Assembly: GCF_002954665.1 (NCBI RefSeq)
Contig: NZ_MSCM01000001.1
Coordinates: 1,798,075 to 1,862,074, forward strand
DNA length: 64,000 nucleotides
DNA from: Polaribacter glomeratus
GTDB lineage: Bacteria > Bacteroidota > Bacteroidia > Flavobacteriales > Flavobacteriaceae
Reading direction: 5' to 3'
The position numbers and the translations under genes are program-made. A model generated the notes under the pieces. The model worked only from the letters and a program-made list of their open reading frames with translations, was not told the DNA's origin and did no database searches. The first letter of the stretch is position 1. Every line of letters starts with the position of its first letter. Shown one piece after another: positions 1 to 8,816 of this stretch.

Positions 1-150
1 CGTGTTTTCATACCCGTGAATCCCTACAAAAGTGGTCTCTTTATTCTTTATTTTACGAATCAGATTTTCTCTCAATTCGTCTTTAATCGATCTTGATTGA
101 TATCCTGATGCTACTAATTCTCCTAATGTTTTTATATTTTCTATATTCAT
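1..150 (-). CDS. MoxR/magnesium-chelatase-like AAA+ ATPase, N-terminal fragment
   Basis: Reading the minus strand from the ATG at 148-150 gives 50 uninterrupted codons to the window edge, beginning MNIENIKTLGELVASGYQ and continuing through a stretch with GIHGYEN. This matches, from memory, the start of the magnesium-chelatase-type (MoxR-like) ATPase common in Bacteroidota. The ATPase core lies outside the window, so its Walker motifs cannot be seen. It is upstream of, and co-directional with, the VWA gene ending at 241. That is the usual ATPase plus VWA pairing for chelatase-like or metal-insertion machines. The pairing supports the call; the actual substrate is unknown. Confidence 0.7.
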   Translation of the reverse strand, partial: MNIENIKTLGELVASGYQSRSIKDELRENLIRKIKNKETTFVGIHGYENT

Positions 151-240
151 TTAAATCGCTTTTTGCTATCGGCTTTTTGCCTTTAGTACGTACTCGTGTT
201 TTTTAGAACTGCTAATAGCCCAAAGCTAAAAGCAGTTTTT

Positions 241-1368
241 TTATCCTTTAATTCTCTTCTTTCTATTTGTTTCGTAATCTTCAAAAATCATTTCACCCAA
301 ACCTTTTAGCCCTGTATAAAATGCTTTTCCTTTATTTGCTTGTGTAAATGCGCTTACAAATTGCATTAAATAAGGGTCTTGTGCAATCATAAACGTAGTA
401 ATTGGGATGTGTAATTTTCTAGCTTGTTGCGCCATTGCATAACATTTGTTTACAATGTATTTGTCTAAGCCATTACTGTTTTTGTAATATTGGCCGTCTG
501 GCAAACGCAAACAACTTGGTTTCCCATCGGTAATCATAAAAATTTGTTTGTTCGTATTTCTCTTTCTTCTTAACAAATCCATCGCTAATTGCAAACCAGC
601 AACTGTGTTTGTGTGATAAGGCCCAACTTGTAAATACGGCAAATCTTTAATTTTTATTACCCAAGAATCATTACCAAAAACAATAATATCTAAAGTGTCT
701 TTTGGATACCTTGTTGTAATTAATTCAGCCAAAGCCATCGCCACTTTTTTTGCAGGCGTTATTCTATCTTCGCCGTATAAAATCATAGAATGACTAATGT
801 CAATCATTAACACGGTGCTCATCTGACTTTTATGCATTGTTTCTTCAACAACTAAATCATCTTCTGTTAACCTAAAGTCGTCAATTCCGTTATTAATTTG
901 GGCATTTTTTAAACTTTCTGTCATAGAAACTTTGTCTAACGCATCGCCAAATTGATAATTTCTAAAATCACCTGTGTGTTCGTCTCCTAAACCCGGAGAT
1001 TTACTTTTATGATTTCCAGAACCACTTCGTTTTATTTTTCCGAAAATATGATTTAATGCCTGCTGACGAATTGCACGTTCCGTTTTGGGCGTAATTTTTG
1101 TGCCACCCGTTCCATCTGCTTTTATTTCTTCTTTGATGTATCCTTTCTTCTTTAAGTCTTCTACAAAATCATCAATCGTATAATTTTCGTCCGTTAATTT
1201 ATATTCCGTATCTAAAGAACGCAACCAATCTATCGCTTCATCAAAATCACCTGAGGTGTGGGTAATGAGCTCTTTAAATATTTCGAATAACTTATCAAAA
1301 GGAGATTGATTTTCTGCTTCAAAAGTTTTAAAAACAAATCCTTTTCTTTTAGTATTATTTTTTTTCAT
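241..1368 (-). CDS. VWA domain protein, partner of a MoxR/chelatase-type ATPase
   Basis: This is a 375-residue soluble protein with no signal peptide. The C-terminal half is a von Willebrand factor A domain. It carries the MIDAS metal site motif DISHS at residues 190-194, a TNT segment near 253 and ITDGKPS further on. The N-terminal third is charged and helical. Proteins of this kind (BchD/CoxE-like) act with a MoxR-type AAA+ ATPase in metal-ion insertion or cofactor maturation. Since xanthine dehydrogenase genes lie nearby on the other strand, a role in molybdoenzyme maturation is possible but is only inference. The ATG at 1368 is the first in the frame. Confidence 0.8.
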   Translation of the reverse strand: MKKNNTKRKGFVFKTFEAENQSPFDKLFEIFKELITHTSGDFDEAIDWLRSLDTEYKLTDENYTIDDFVEDLKKKGYIKEEIKADGTGGTKITPKTERAIRQQALNHIFGKIKRSGSGNHKSKSPGLGDEHTGDFRNYQFGDALDKVSMTESLKNAQINNGIDDFRLTEDDLVVEETMHKSQMSTVLMIDISHSMILYGEDRITPAKKVAMALAELITTRYPKDTLDIIVFGNDSWVIKIKDLPYLQVGPYHTNTVAGLQLAMDLLRRKRNTNKQIFMITDGKPSCLRLPDGQYYKNSNGLDKYIVNKCYAMAQQARKLHIPITTFMIAQDPYLMQFVSAFTQANKGKAFYTGLKGLGEMIFEDYETNRKKRIKG

Positions 1369-1493
1369 CGAGTATAAAAATACAGCTTTATCAGCAGTAA
1401 AAATAAAGATTCACATTGCTTTATTATATCTTGACATAGATTTGTTTTATCAAATTTAAAAAACAGTGAACAAAAATTAATTATATTTACGTT

Positions 1494-2372
1494 ATGGCAA
1501 AAATAGTAATCACCGGTGGTACAGGTTTGGTTGGCAAAAGGCTAACAGAAATGTTGGTTGATAAAAATCATGAAGTTGTAATCTTAAGCAGAAATCCTTC
1601 AAGTAAAAATGAATTTAAATGGGATCTTTCTACCAAAGAATTGGATGAAAAGGCACTCAAAAATTCTGATTATATTATTCATTTGGCAGGAGCCGGAATT
1701 GCAGACGAACGTTGGTCGGAAGAAAGAAAAAAAGTAATTATTGATAGTAGAGTGCAATCTGCCAACTTTCTTTTTGATAAAATAAAGGAATTAAAAATTG
1801 ATCTCAAAGGTTTTATTTCTGCATCTGGCGTTGGTTTTTACGGTGCTATTACTTCGGATAAAATTTTTAAGGAAACGGATAAAGCTGGTAATGATTTTTT
1901 AGCGGATGTTTGCATCAAATGGGAACAAGCTGCACAACAATTTTCAACAAAAAACATTCCTGTAACTATTTTAAGAACCGGAATTGTTTTAGCCGAAAAA
2001 GGCGGAGCATTAGATAAAATGAAAACTCCGATAATTTCTCCTTTAGGTTCTGGAAAACAATATTTACCATGGATTCATATTGATGATTTATGCGAACAAT
2101 ATATAAGTGCCGTTGAAGGGAGTTTAATTGGTGTTTTTAACGCAGCTGCGCCTGAACATCATACAAGTGTTTCTTTCTCTAAAGCACTTGCTAAAAGTAT
2201 CAAAAGACCTTTTATAGGAATTTGTGTTCCTGCTTTTATGTTGAAACTTTTATTTGGGGAATTGGCAATTATCCTTTTAGAGGGAAGTAGAATTTCTGCA
2301 AAAAAAGTTACAGACACCAATTTTAAATTTAAATTTCCAACACTTAAAAAAGCATTGGAAGATTTTAATTAA
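1494..2372 (+). CDS. TIGR01777-family NAD-dependent epimerase (YfcH/SulA-like)
   Basis: The product has 292 residues and begins with a Rossmann nucleotide-binding loop, GGTGLVG, at residues 8-14. Other hallmarks of the extended SDR TIGR01777 family are LAGAGIADERW near residue 65, SASGVGFYG near 110, the PWIHIDDL segment near 190 and a C-terminal DUF1731-like tail. The family is related to nucleotide-sugar epimerases, but its substrate is unknown. The gene stands alone about 100 bp before the xanthine dehydrogenase operon. No link to that operon is apparent beyond the shared strand. Confidence 0.85.
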   Translation: MAKIVITGGTGLVGKRLTEMLVDKNHEVVILSRNPSSKNEFKWDLSTKELDEKALKNSDYIIHLAGAGIADERWSEERKKVIIDSRVQSANFLFDKIKELKIDLKGFISASGVGFYGAITSDKIFKETDKAGNDFLADVCIKWEQAAQQFSTKNIPVTILRTGIVLAEKGGALDKMKTPIISPLGSGKQYLPWIHIDDLCEQYISAVEGSLIGVFNAAAPEHHTSVSFSKALAKSIKRPFIGICVPAFMLKLLFGELAIILLEGSRISAKKVTDTNFKFKFPTLKKALEDFN

Positions 2373-2474
2373 ATGCCATAACGATCACTTTTTTTTTAAA
2401 TTTAGACGACGAAAAAAAACTAAAGCAACCGCTTCTTTTAATCTCGTAACATTTTTGTATCTTGCTACTTGCGC

Positions 2475-3875
2475 ATGATACAATTTATACTCAATTCTAA
2501 AATTATTAAAACGGATGAAAACTCTGGAATCACATTATCAGATTTCATTAGAGAACATCAACACTTAAAAGGAACTAAAATTGGTTGCCGAGAAGGAGAC
2601 TGTGGAGCTTGCACTGTTTTAATTGGCACCTTAAACAACGGCACAGTTAGTTACCAAAATATAACCTCTTGTATTTCTCCACTAGGAAATGCAAATGGTA
2701 AACACGTAGTAACTGTAGAAGGTATTAATCTTCCAAAAAAACTAAATACAGTACAAGAAGCGATGGCAACTAATTTTGCAACGCAATGTGGCTTTTGTAC
2801 ACCTGGTTTTGTGGTTTCTATGACTGGTTTTGCTTTAGACAATACAAAAATTTTAAATTCTTGCAATGACGCTATTAGCGGTAATATTTGCAGGTGTACA
2901 GGGTATAAATCTATCGAAAAAGCTGGTTTTGAAATTGAAGAGAAACTAAAAACACAAGATAAAAACCATCAAATTGAATGGTTGATAAAAGAAGGTTTTA
3001 TACCTGATTATTTTGAAACAATTCCGGATAAATTAAAAGGGTTAATAATAGAGAAACTAAATTCAGATGGACAAATTGTCGCAAATGGCACCGATTTGTA
3101 TGTGCGTAATGCAGCTAAATTATCCGAAGAAAAAGTGCACTTAATTGCAAATGATACAAGTTTAAAAGGAATTTATCTTAAAAATAATGTTTTTACAATT
3201 GGCGCAAATACTACTGTTACAGAACTTCTAGAAAATGAGGACTTCAGAAATAATATTACAGGTTTAAAATCATTTCTAAAAATTATTTCATCAGAACCTA
3301 TTAGAAATATGGGTACTTTAGGTGGTAATTTTGTAAATGCTTCACCAATTGGCGATATGTCTATTTTCTTTTTAGCATTAAACGCAACCTTATTAATTCA
3401 GCATAAAAACGGAAAAGAAAGATCAATTCCTTTTCAAGAGTTTCATAAAGATTATAAAAAATACGACTTACAGAAAGATGAAATTTTAAAATCGATTTCC
3501 TTTTCTAAACTTAAAAATAACTCCTTTTTTAATTTCGAAAAAGTAAGTAAGCGAACGCATTTAGATATTGCTTCCGTAAATACTGCTTTTAGTATTTCTG
3601 TAAAAGAAAATCTAATTAGTGCCGTTCACTTTTCTATTGGTGGCGTTGCAGCCATCCCAAAATATGTACATAAAACAGCTGCTTTTTTAATAGGAAAAAC
3701 AATCAACTCAGAAACAATCCTGCAAGCTGAAGAAATTTTACAATCAGAAATTTCACCAATTAGTGACGTAAGAGGCACAGCAACCTATAAAAGAATGTTA
3801 GCAAAACAATTGTTCTTTGCCCATTTTATAACGTTATTTCCAAACCAAGTAGCACTTAAAAAATTGATCCATTAA
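2475..3875 (+). CDS. xdhA: xanthine dehydrogenase small subunit (2Fe-2S + FAD)
   Basis: This subunit carries electrons from the molybdenum site to FAD and NAD+ in purine breakdown. I start it at the ATG at 2475 (MIQFILN) rather than the TTG two codons upstream, giving 466 residues. The first 2Fe-2S cluster is bound by C38, C43, C46 and C66 and the second by C105, C108, C139 and C141 (motifs CREGDCGAC, CGFC and ICRCTGY). The FAD-binding domain of the CO-dehydrogenase flavoprotein type follows from about residue 180, with RNMGTLGGNFVNASPIGD near 280. The stop codon overlaps the xdhB start in TAATG, so the two are translationally coupled. Confidence 0.95.
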   Translation: MIQFILNSKIIKTDENSGITLSDFIREHQHLKGTKIGCREGDCGACTVLIGTLNNGTVSYQNITSCISPLGNANGKHVVTVEGINLPKKLNTVQEAMATNFATQCGFCTPGFVVSMTGFALDNTKILNSCNDAISGNICRCTGYKSIEKAGFEIEEKLKTQDKNHQIEWLIKEGFIPDYFETIPDKLKGLIIEKLNSDGQIVANGTDLYVRNAAKLSEEKVHLIANDTSLKGIYLKNNVFTIGANTTVTELLENEDFRNNITGLKSFLKIISSEPIRNMGTLGGNFVNASPIGDMSIFFLALNATLLIQHKNGKERSIPFQEFHKDYKKYDLQKDEILKSISFSKLKNNSFFNFEKVSKRTHLDIASVNTAFSISVKENLISAVHFSIGGVAAIPKYVHKTAAFLIGKTINSETILQAEEILQSEISPISDVRGTATYKRMLAKQLFFAHFITLFPNQVALKKLIH

Positions 3876-6127
3876 TGAAAAATATAGACAGTTTTACACA
3901 CGTTCGTGGCGAATCGCTTTTTGTTGATGATTTAATTTGTAGGCAAGATGCCTTAATTGGTTTGTGTTTTGATTCTCCAAAAGCACACGGAAAGATTATT
4001 AGTGTAGATTATACCAAAGCAGAAGCTTTAGAAGGCGTAGAAAGAATATTTACGTATAAAGATGTTTTAGGCGAAAACCAAATTGGCGGTATCATTCCTG
4101 ATGAACCTTTATGGGCTGAAAATGAAGTTCACTTTTGGGGACAACCAATTGCATTTATTGTTGCGAAAACAGATGCAATTGCAAAAAAAGCAAGAGCTTT
4201 AATAACCATAGAAATAGAAGAATTACCAATAATTACCACTGCAAAAGAAGCAAAAGAAAAAGGAAGTTTTATAAATGCACCACGTTCTTTTAATCTTGGT
4301 GAAACAGCAACTGCTTTTGCAAATTGCGATTTTGTTTTTGAAGGAGAAACTTTTTCTAACGGACAAGAACATTTGTATTTAGAAACGCAAGGCTGTTATG
4401 TGGTTCCGCAAGAAAACGGATCTATTAAAATAACTTCTTCTACACAAGGCCCCACTCAAGTGCAAAAAATTGCAGCCAGAGTGTTAGGAATTTCAATGCA
4501 TAAAATTGAAGTTGACGTAATTAGATTAGGTGGTGGTTTTGGTGGTAAAGAAGACCAAGCAACACCTTGGGCCGTTATGGCAGCCGTTGCCGTGCAACAT
4601 TTAAACAAACCTGTAAAGTATATGTTGAACAGACATGATGATATGCGAATGACAGGAAAACGTCATCCATATGCTTCATCCTTTAAAATTGGACTAACTA
4701 AAGACTTAAAAATTAAAGCTTTTGAAGCTGAGTTTTTACAAAATTCTGGTGCTGCTGCAGATTTATCTCCAGCAATTGCAGAAAGAACTTTATTCCACGC
4801 AACCAACAGTTATTTTATACCTAATGTAAAAACGACTGTGTACAGCTGTAAAACTAATTTACCGCCCAATACAGCGTTTAGAGGTTTTGGTGGTCCGCAA
4901 GGAATGTTTGTGATTGAAAGTGCGATTGCAAAAGCTGCAGATGCATTGGCAATTGATAAAAGTAAAATACAAGAAGCTAATTTATTAGAAGAGAATAACG
5001 AATTTTCTTACGGACAAATAGCGAAAGAAGTACAAGCAAAGAAAACATGGTTTTCAGCTAAAGAAAAATTTGAGTTAGAAAAACTTCAAAAAGAAGTTAA
5101 AGTTTTTAACAAAGAAAATCAAGTATATAAAAAAGGAATTTCTTTAATGCCAATTGCATTTGGTATTTCGTTTACAAACACCTCTATGAATCATGCCCGA
5201 GCATTAATTCATATTTATCAAGATGGTAGTGTTGGCGTTTCTACTGGTGCTGTAGAAATGGGCCAAAGTGTAAACACAAAAATGTTACAAGTTGCGCAAG
5301 ATATTCTTGGCATTTCTGCAAACAAACTAAAAATTGAAACTACAAATACAACTCGTGTTGCAAACACATCGCCTTCTGCTGCAAGTTCTACTGCCGATTT
5401 AAACGGAAAAGCTGTTGAAATGGCTTGTAACTCGTTAATTAAAAGGTTAACGAAAGTTGCTGCTAAAATGCTGCTTTCATCCGAAGAAAAGATTCATTTT
5501 AAAAAGGATTTTATTTTTGTTGAGAGAGAAAAATCAGAATTAACTTGGAATGCATTAATTGCACAAGCGATGTTAGAACGCGTTTCCTTATCAGAAAACG
5601 CACATTATGCAACACCAATTATCAACTTTGATAAAACAAAAGAGAAAGGACATCCTTTTGCATATCACGTTTACGGAACCGCAATTACAACGGTTACCGT
5701 AGATTGTATTCGTGGAATTTATGAAATTGAAAATGTAAAAATTGTACATGATTTTGGAAAATCGATGAATATTGGTATTGATACCGGTCAAGTTGAAGGC
5801 GCATTGGTACAAGGAATCGGTTGGATGACTATGGAGGAGATTTCATACAGTGAAGAAGGAAAGTTATTGTCAAACTCATTATCGACATATAAAATTCCTG
5901 ATATCTTTTCATCCCCAAAAACAATAGAAACGATACCTTTAGAAACTGATGGAAATGAAATGGCTATTAGAAAATCAAAAGCTGTTGGAGAACCACCTTT
6001 AATGTACGGAATTGGTGTTTATTTTGCCATTCAGCAAGCTGTAAAGGAATTTAACCCGAACTATAAAATAAAGTTCCATGCACCTTTTACTCCGGAAAAA
6101 GTAGTAATGGGATTGTATGAAAAATAA
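3875..6127 (+). CDS. xdhB: xanthine dehydrogenase molybdopterin-binding subunit
   Basis: This is the catalytic large subunit (750 residues), which hydroxylates hypoxanthine and xanthine to urate. Visible hallmarks are the molybdopterin loop GGGFGGKE at 219-226, FRGFGG at 335-340 and the catalytic glutamate E706 in GEPPLM. EHLYLETQ near 165 resembles the segment holding the purine-contacting residue in XDH. Its length fits split bacterial XdhB proteins. The gene overlaps xdhA by one base and the following membrane gene by 11 bases. There is no signal peptide, so the enzyme is cytoplasmic. Substrate assignment rests on similarity and on the neighbouring xdhC. Confidence 0.94.
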   Translation: MKNIDSFTHVRGESLFVDDLICRQDALIGLCFDSPKAHGKIISVDYTKAEALEGVERIFTYKDVLGENQIGGIIPDEPLWAENEVHFWGQPIAFIVAKTDAIAKKARALITIEIEELPIITTAKEAKEKGSFINAPRSFNLGETATAFANCDFVFEGETFSNGQEHLYLETQGCYVVPQENGSIKITSSTQGPTQVQKIAARVLGISMHKIEVDVIRLGGGFGGKEDQATPWAVMAAVAVQHLNKPVKYMLNRHDDMRMTGKRHPYASSFKIGLTKDLKIKAFEAEFLQNSGAAADLSPAIAERTLFHATNSYFIPNVKTTVYSCKTNLPPNTAFRGFGGPQGMFVIESAIAKAADALAIDKSKIQEANLLEENNEFSYGQIAKEVQAKKTWFSAKEKFELEKLQKEVKVFNKENQVYKKGISLMPIAFGISFTNTSMNHARALIHIYQDGSVGVSTGAVEMGQSVNTKMLQVAQDILGISANKLKIETTNTTRVANTSPSAASSTADLNGKAVEMACNSLIKRLTKVAAKMLLSSEEKIHFKKDFIFVEREKSELTWNALIAQAMLERVSLSENAHYATPIINFDKTKEKGHPFAYHVYGTAITTVTVDCIRGIYEIENVKIVHDFGKSMNIGIDTGQVEGALVQGIGWMTMEEISYSEEGKLLSNSLSTYKIPDIFSSPKTIETIPLETDGNEMAIRKSKAVGEPPLMYGIGVYFAIQQAVKEFNPNYKIKFHAPFTPEKVVMGLYEK

Positions 6128-6620
6128 CCACATTAGACTTCAGTTTACCAAACAGAACATCCTTAAAGGCGCACTCATTTATAGTGCTGGTGATAGTATT
6201 GCTGCAATTTTATTAGATGAATTTTCTCTATTTAGATTACTAGGAATGATTCTCGTAGGTGCGACTATTTATGCGTTTGAAATACCAAATTATTTTAGTT
6301 GGATTGATAAGAAAACCACAAATTTATCTGGTGTAAAAAAGACTTTAGCAAAGACAGGATTGGCTATTGCTTATTTTAATCCTATTTGGATATTTAGACA
6401 TTTAGCCTTTATCAAACTGTTTTCAGGTAATTTTAGTGACGTAAATTTCAATTTATTACAAATTGCAGGGATTTCGTTTTTAGTGAATATTCCTATTTCT
6501 TTTATCGCAAATTATACCATCCAAAATAAAATAAAATTAGACTGGCGCTTTATTGCAAGTGCTATTTTCTCGGCAATTATGGCAATTTATTATGCTTTAA
6601 GTGAAACCATCTTTCAATGA
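6117..6620 (+). CDS. unknown integral membrane protein inside the xdh operon
   Basis: This 167-residue protein has four or so hydrophobic segments: around GALIYSAGDSIAAILL, LLGMILVGATIYAF, LQIAGISFLVNIPISF and FIASAIFSAIMAIYY. I do not recognise a family with confidence. It resembles short Mpv17/PMP22-like proteins in size and in the GDS motif, but this is weak. It overlaps xdhB by 11 bases and xdhC by 4, so it is certainly cotranslated with them. That suggests a job linked to purine use, such as transport or anchoring; this is inference. Confidence 0.75.
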   Translation: MKNNHIRLQFTKQNILKGALIYSAGDSIAAILLDEFSLFRLLGMILVGATIYAFEIPNYFSWIDKKTTNLSGVKKTLAKTGLAIAYFNPIWIFRHLAFIKLFSGNFSDVNFNLLQIAGISFLVNIPISFIANYTIQNKIKLDWRFIASAIFSAIMAIYYALSETIFQ

Positions 6621-7561
6621 AAATCTGGCAACATATTTTAACGAAACTACAAGATAATCAAACCGTTTATCTACTTACTGTTATAGAAAATTCTGGAAGT
6701 TCGCCTGGTAGAAAAGGTTTTAAAATGATGGTTGCTAAAGATGGCTTTATCTTTGGTTCTATTGGTGGTGGTATTATGGAATTTACCCTTGTAGAAGAAT
6801 GTCTGCAGCTTTTAAAAGAAGAAAAGACCTCCATATTTATAAAAAAACAAATTCACAAAGGAAAAATTAAAGATGGCTCTGGTATGATTTGTTCTGGCAA
6901 GCAAACGGTTGTTTTTCATCCTTTAAATAAAAATAATATTGCTGATATAAAATCAATTAGTACTGCACTTAAAAAGAATACTCAAGGAATATTGAGGCTC
7001 TCCCCTACTTCGTTCTCATTTGCAGATAAAGCAGCCGATTGCAGATTTAAATACGAGATAAACGCTTTAGAAAATTGGTTTTTTGAAGAGCAAATTAACT
7101 ACAAAGAAACCCTTTATATTGTGGGTGGTGGCCATGTAAGTTTAGCGGTAACAAAAACATTTATACAACTTGGTTTTCATGTAATTGTTTTAGACAATAG
7201 ACCAAACCTAAACACCTTTGTAGCTAATAGTTTTGCAAGTGAAAAAAAGATTATTAACTATGAATTCATCAATACTTATATTCAAAAAGAGAGCACTACT
7301 TATATTGTTATTATGACGAATACCTATATTGATGATCTATTCGTATTGCGTAAACTCATTAAAAACAACTATAATTTTGTGGGTGTGTTAGGAAGTAAAG
7401 CAAAGTTAAAAACAATGTGGCACGTATTACTCAAAGAAGGTTTTACACAACAAGAATTAGATAAAATACGCGCTCCTGTTGGTTTATCTATAAAAAGCGA
7501 AACACCCGAAGAAATAGCAATTAGCATTGCAGCACAGCTCATTCAATTTAAAAATAACTAA
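6617..7561 (+). CDS. xdhC: XdhC molybdenum cofactor insertion/sulfuration chaperone
   Basis: The protein has 314 residues. The N-terminal XdhC/CoxI domain has ENSGSSPGRKG near residue 25 and GSIGGGIMEF near 48. The C-terminal half is a Rossmann-like XdhC_C domain with YIVGGGHVSLAV near 170 and GVLGSKAKL near 258, ending in a conserved RAPVGLSI stretch. XdhC binds molybdenum cofactor and helps load the sulfurated form into xanthine dehydrogenase. It is the last gene of the xdhA-xdhB-membrane protein-xdhC operon, overlaps the preceding gene by 4 bases, and its stop codon touches a repeat element. Confidence 0.93.
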   Translation: MKIWQHILTKLQDNQTVYLLTVIENSGSSPGRKGFKMMVAKDGFIFGSIGGGIMEFTLVEECLQLLKEEKTSIFIKKQIHKGKIKDGSGMICSGKQTVVFHPLNKNNIADIKSISTALKKNTQGILRLSPTSFSFADKAADCRFKYEINALENWFFEEQINYKETLYIVGGGHVSLAVTKTFIQLGFHVIVLDNRPNLNTFVANSFASEKKIINYEFINTYIQKESTTYIVIMTNTYIDDLFVLRKLIKNNYNFVGVLGSKAKLKTMWHVLLKEGFTQQELDKIRAPVGLSIKSETPEEIAISIAAQLIQFKNN

Positions 7562-7768
7562 TACCAATTTAATTTTCTAATGTCTTGCTGTTACTATAAA
7601 TAAGGGGTCAAAATTTCTGTAAATTATATTCTAATTTCAATTCTCTTACCGAATGTCAGCCTGAGCTTGTCGAAGACTTTTTAGTTAACTTAGGCTACAC
7701 TTCGACCAGCTCAGTGTAACATTGTTAGCTTTAATTGTTTTAGCGTCAATGTATACTTAAATTGGTAT
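7561..7768. repeat. MITE-like element with 12-bp terminal inverted repeats
   Basis: ATACCAATTTAA at 7561-7572 is perfectly inverted as TTAAATTGGTAT at 7757-7768. Inside lies a second inverted pair, CTGAGCTTGTCGAAG at 7661-7675 against CTTCGACCAGCTCAG at 7700-7714 (14 of 15 pairs). There is no open reading frame. This accounts for most of the 302-base gap between the convergent xdhC and YceI genes. No clear target-site duplication is visible, so mobility is inferred only from the terminal repeats. Confidence 0.65.
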
Positions 7769-7800
7769 AATCGCCGTAATGACTTTTAGTCTGGAATAGA

Positions 7801-7833
7801 AAAAAGGTAACAATTTAAAATTGTTACCTTTTT
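7801..7833 (-). terminator. strong bidirectional hairpin terminator
   Basis: AAAAAGGTAACAATTT at 7801-7816 is perfectly mirrored by AAATTGTTACCTTTTT at 7818-7833. The hairpin has an A-run on one side and a T-run on the other. It lies between two convergent genes and can end both the YceI operon (minus strand) and any read-through from xdhC. Confidence 0.85.
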
Positions 7834-7863
7834 TTATACTTAAACTAAACTGTCGTAATTATT

Positions 7864-8508
7864 TTAAAACGTAGAAGTAATGTTTAATGCAACTTCACTC
7901 CATGTTTTAGAAACGCCGTCTGCACCTCTGTGTAAATCTAAACATACAGTATTTAAAGATGCTAATGCAGCTGATGCATTCCAATCATTAACATCCATTA
8001 CAGCTTTCATATTAAAAGTCTTGTCTACAATTGTGTATGTAAAAGGTACTTTTTGACTAATTCCGTTCATTTTGATTTCTGCTACTCCACTTACATCATC
8101 TGTTAACGTTAATTTACCAGAAAGTAACTTTGTGTTGTCCATCATCCCAAAAAAGAACTTTTTAATTTTGTAATCTCTACTAGTATCTTTGGTAAAAAGA
8201 CTGCTAACAGGAATTGAAAATTCAGTGTTATTAATTGCTTCTTTTACATTCGCACCTTCACCACCCGAAATAACATCTACTTTATTAAATTGACCACCAA
8301 CACCTATTTTTTCGGTAGTTTTATATGCTGTAAAGTTAATTTCATTATTGGCGTTCGATACCGCAAAAGGTGCGTTACTTTTACTAGTAGCTTCTAATGC
8401 TTCTGTTGATTCTGTTTTGCCATCTTCTTTTTTAGCATCCGATTTACATGCAGTAAAGTTAAATGCGGTTGCAATCACTAAAAACGATATAATAAATATT
8501 TTTTTCAT
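7864..8508 (-). CDS. YceI-family lipoprotein
   Basis: This is a 214-residue lipoprotein with a type II signal peptide; the lipobox ends FTAC with the lipidated cysteine at residue 21. A Lys/Glu-rich linker precedes a YceI-like domain with INFTAYKTTEKIGVGGQF near residue 57 and a VMDVNDWNASAAL stretch near 165. YceI proteins form a lipocalin-like barrel that binds isoprenoid or other apolar chains. Here it would be anchored in the envelope. It is the last gene of the rsfS-ftsH-cdsA-psd group, about 30 bases after the acyl-CoA-binding gene, and is followed by a strong terminator. Confidence 0.85.
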   Translation of the reverse strand: MKKIFIISFLVIATAFNFTACKSDAKKEDGKTESTEALEATSKSNAPFAVSNANNEINFTAYKTTEKIGVGGQFNKVDVISGGEGANVKEAINNTEFSIPVSSLFTKDTSRDYKIKKFFFGMMDNTKLLSGKLTLTDDVSGVAEIKMNGISQKVPFTYTIVDKTFNMKAVMDVNDWNASAALASLNTVCLDLHRGADGVSKTWSEVALNITSTF

Positions 8509-8540
8509 AATTATAGTTATTTAAAATTCTTTTTAATTGT

Positions 8541-8816
8541 TTAATATTCTTTGGCAAGTTTTATGTATTCTTTTTTTGCCTTTTCTGCAGACATGCCATT
8601 TAATTGCACCCATGCATTAAATTTAAATGCACTTCTAACATCTATACCACTGTTAAAAGAAAATTTATTACCAAAATTTGCTTGCTTATAATAAGCATAA
8701 AATTTTAGCATAATATCTGGAGCGACAGCTTCTTTCAGCTTCGAAATTTTGTCGAAAGCAGCTTTATACTCGATATCTAAATCCGATTTATTTTTCTGCG
8801 ATAACTTGGACACCAC
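8541..8816 (-). CDS. acyl-CoA-binding protein
   Basis: The 91-residue size and sequence fit the acyl-CoA-binding protein fold. They include LKFYAYYKQANFGN near residue 38, a KFNAWVQLNGMS segment and a C-terminal AEKAKKEYIKLAKEY helix. ACBPs carry long-chain acyl-CoA in the cytoplasm. The gene overlaps psd by 29 bases and sits with cdsA, which fits a role in feeding or buffering acyl groups for phospholipid metabolism. The variant SFNSGIDVRSAFK replaces the more usual GDVNTERPG-type loop, so ligand range may differ. Confidence 0.88.
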   Translation of the reverse strand: MVSKLSQKNKSDLDIEYKAAFDKISKLKEAVAPDIMLKFYAYYKQANFGNKFSFNSGIDVRSAFKFNAWVQLNGMSAEKAKKEYIKLAKEY

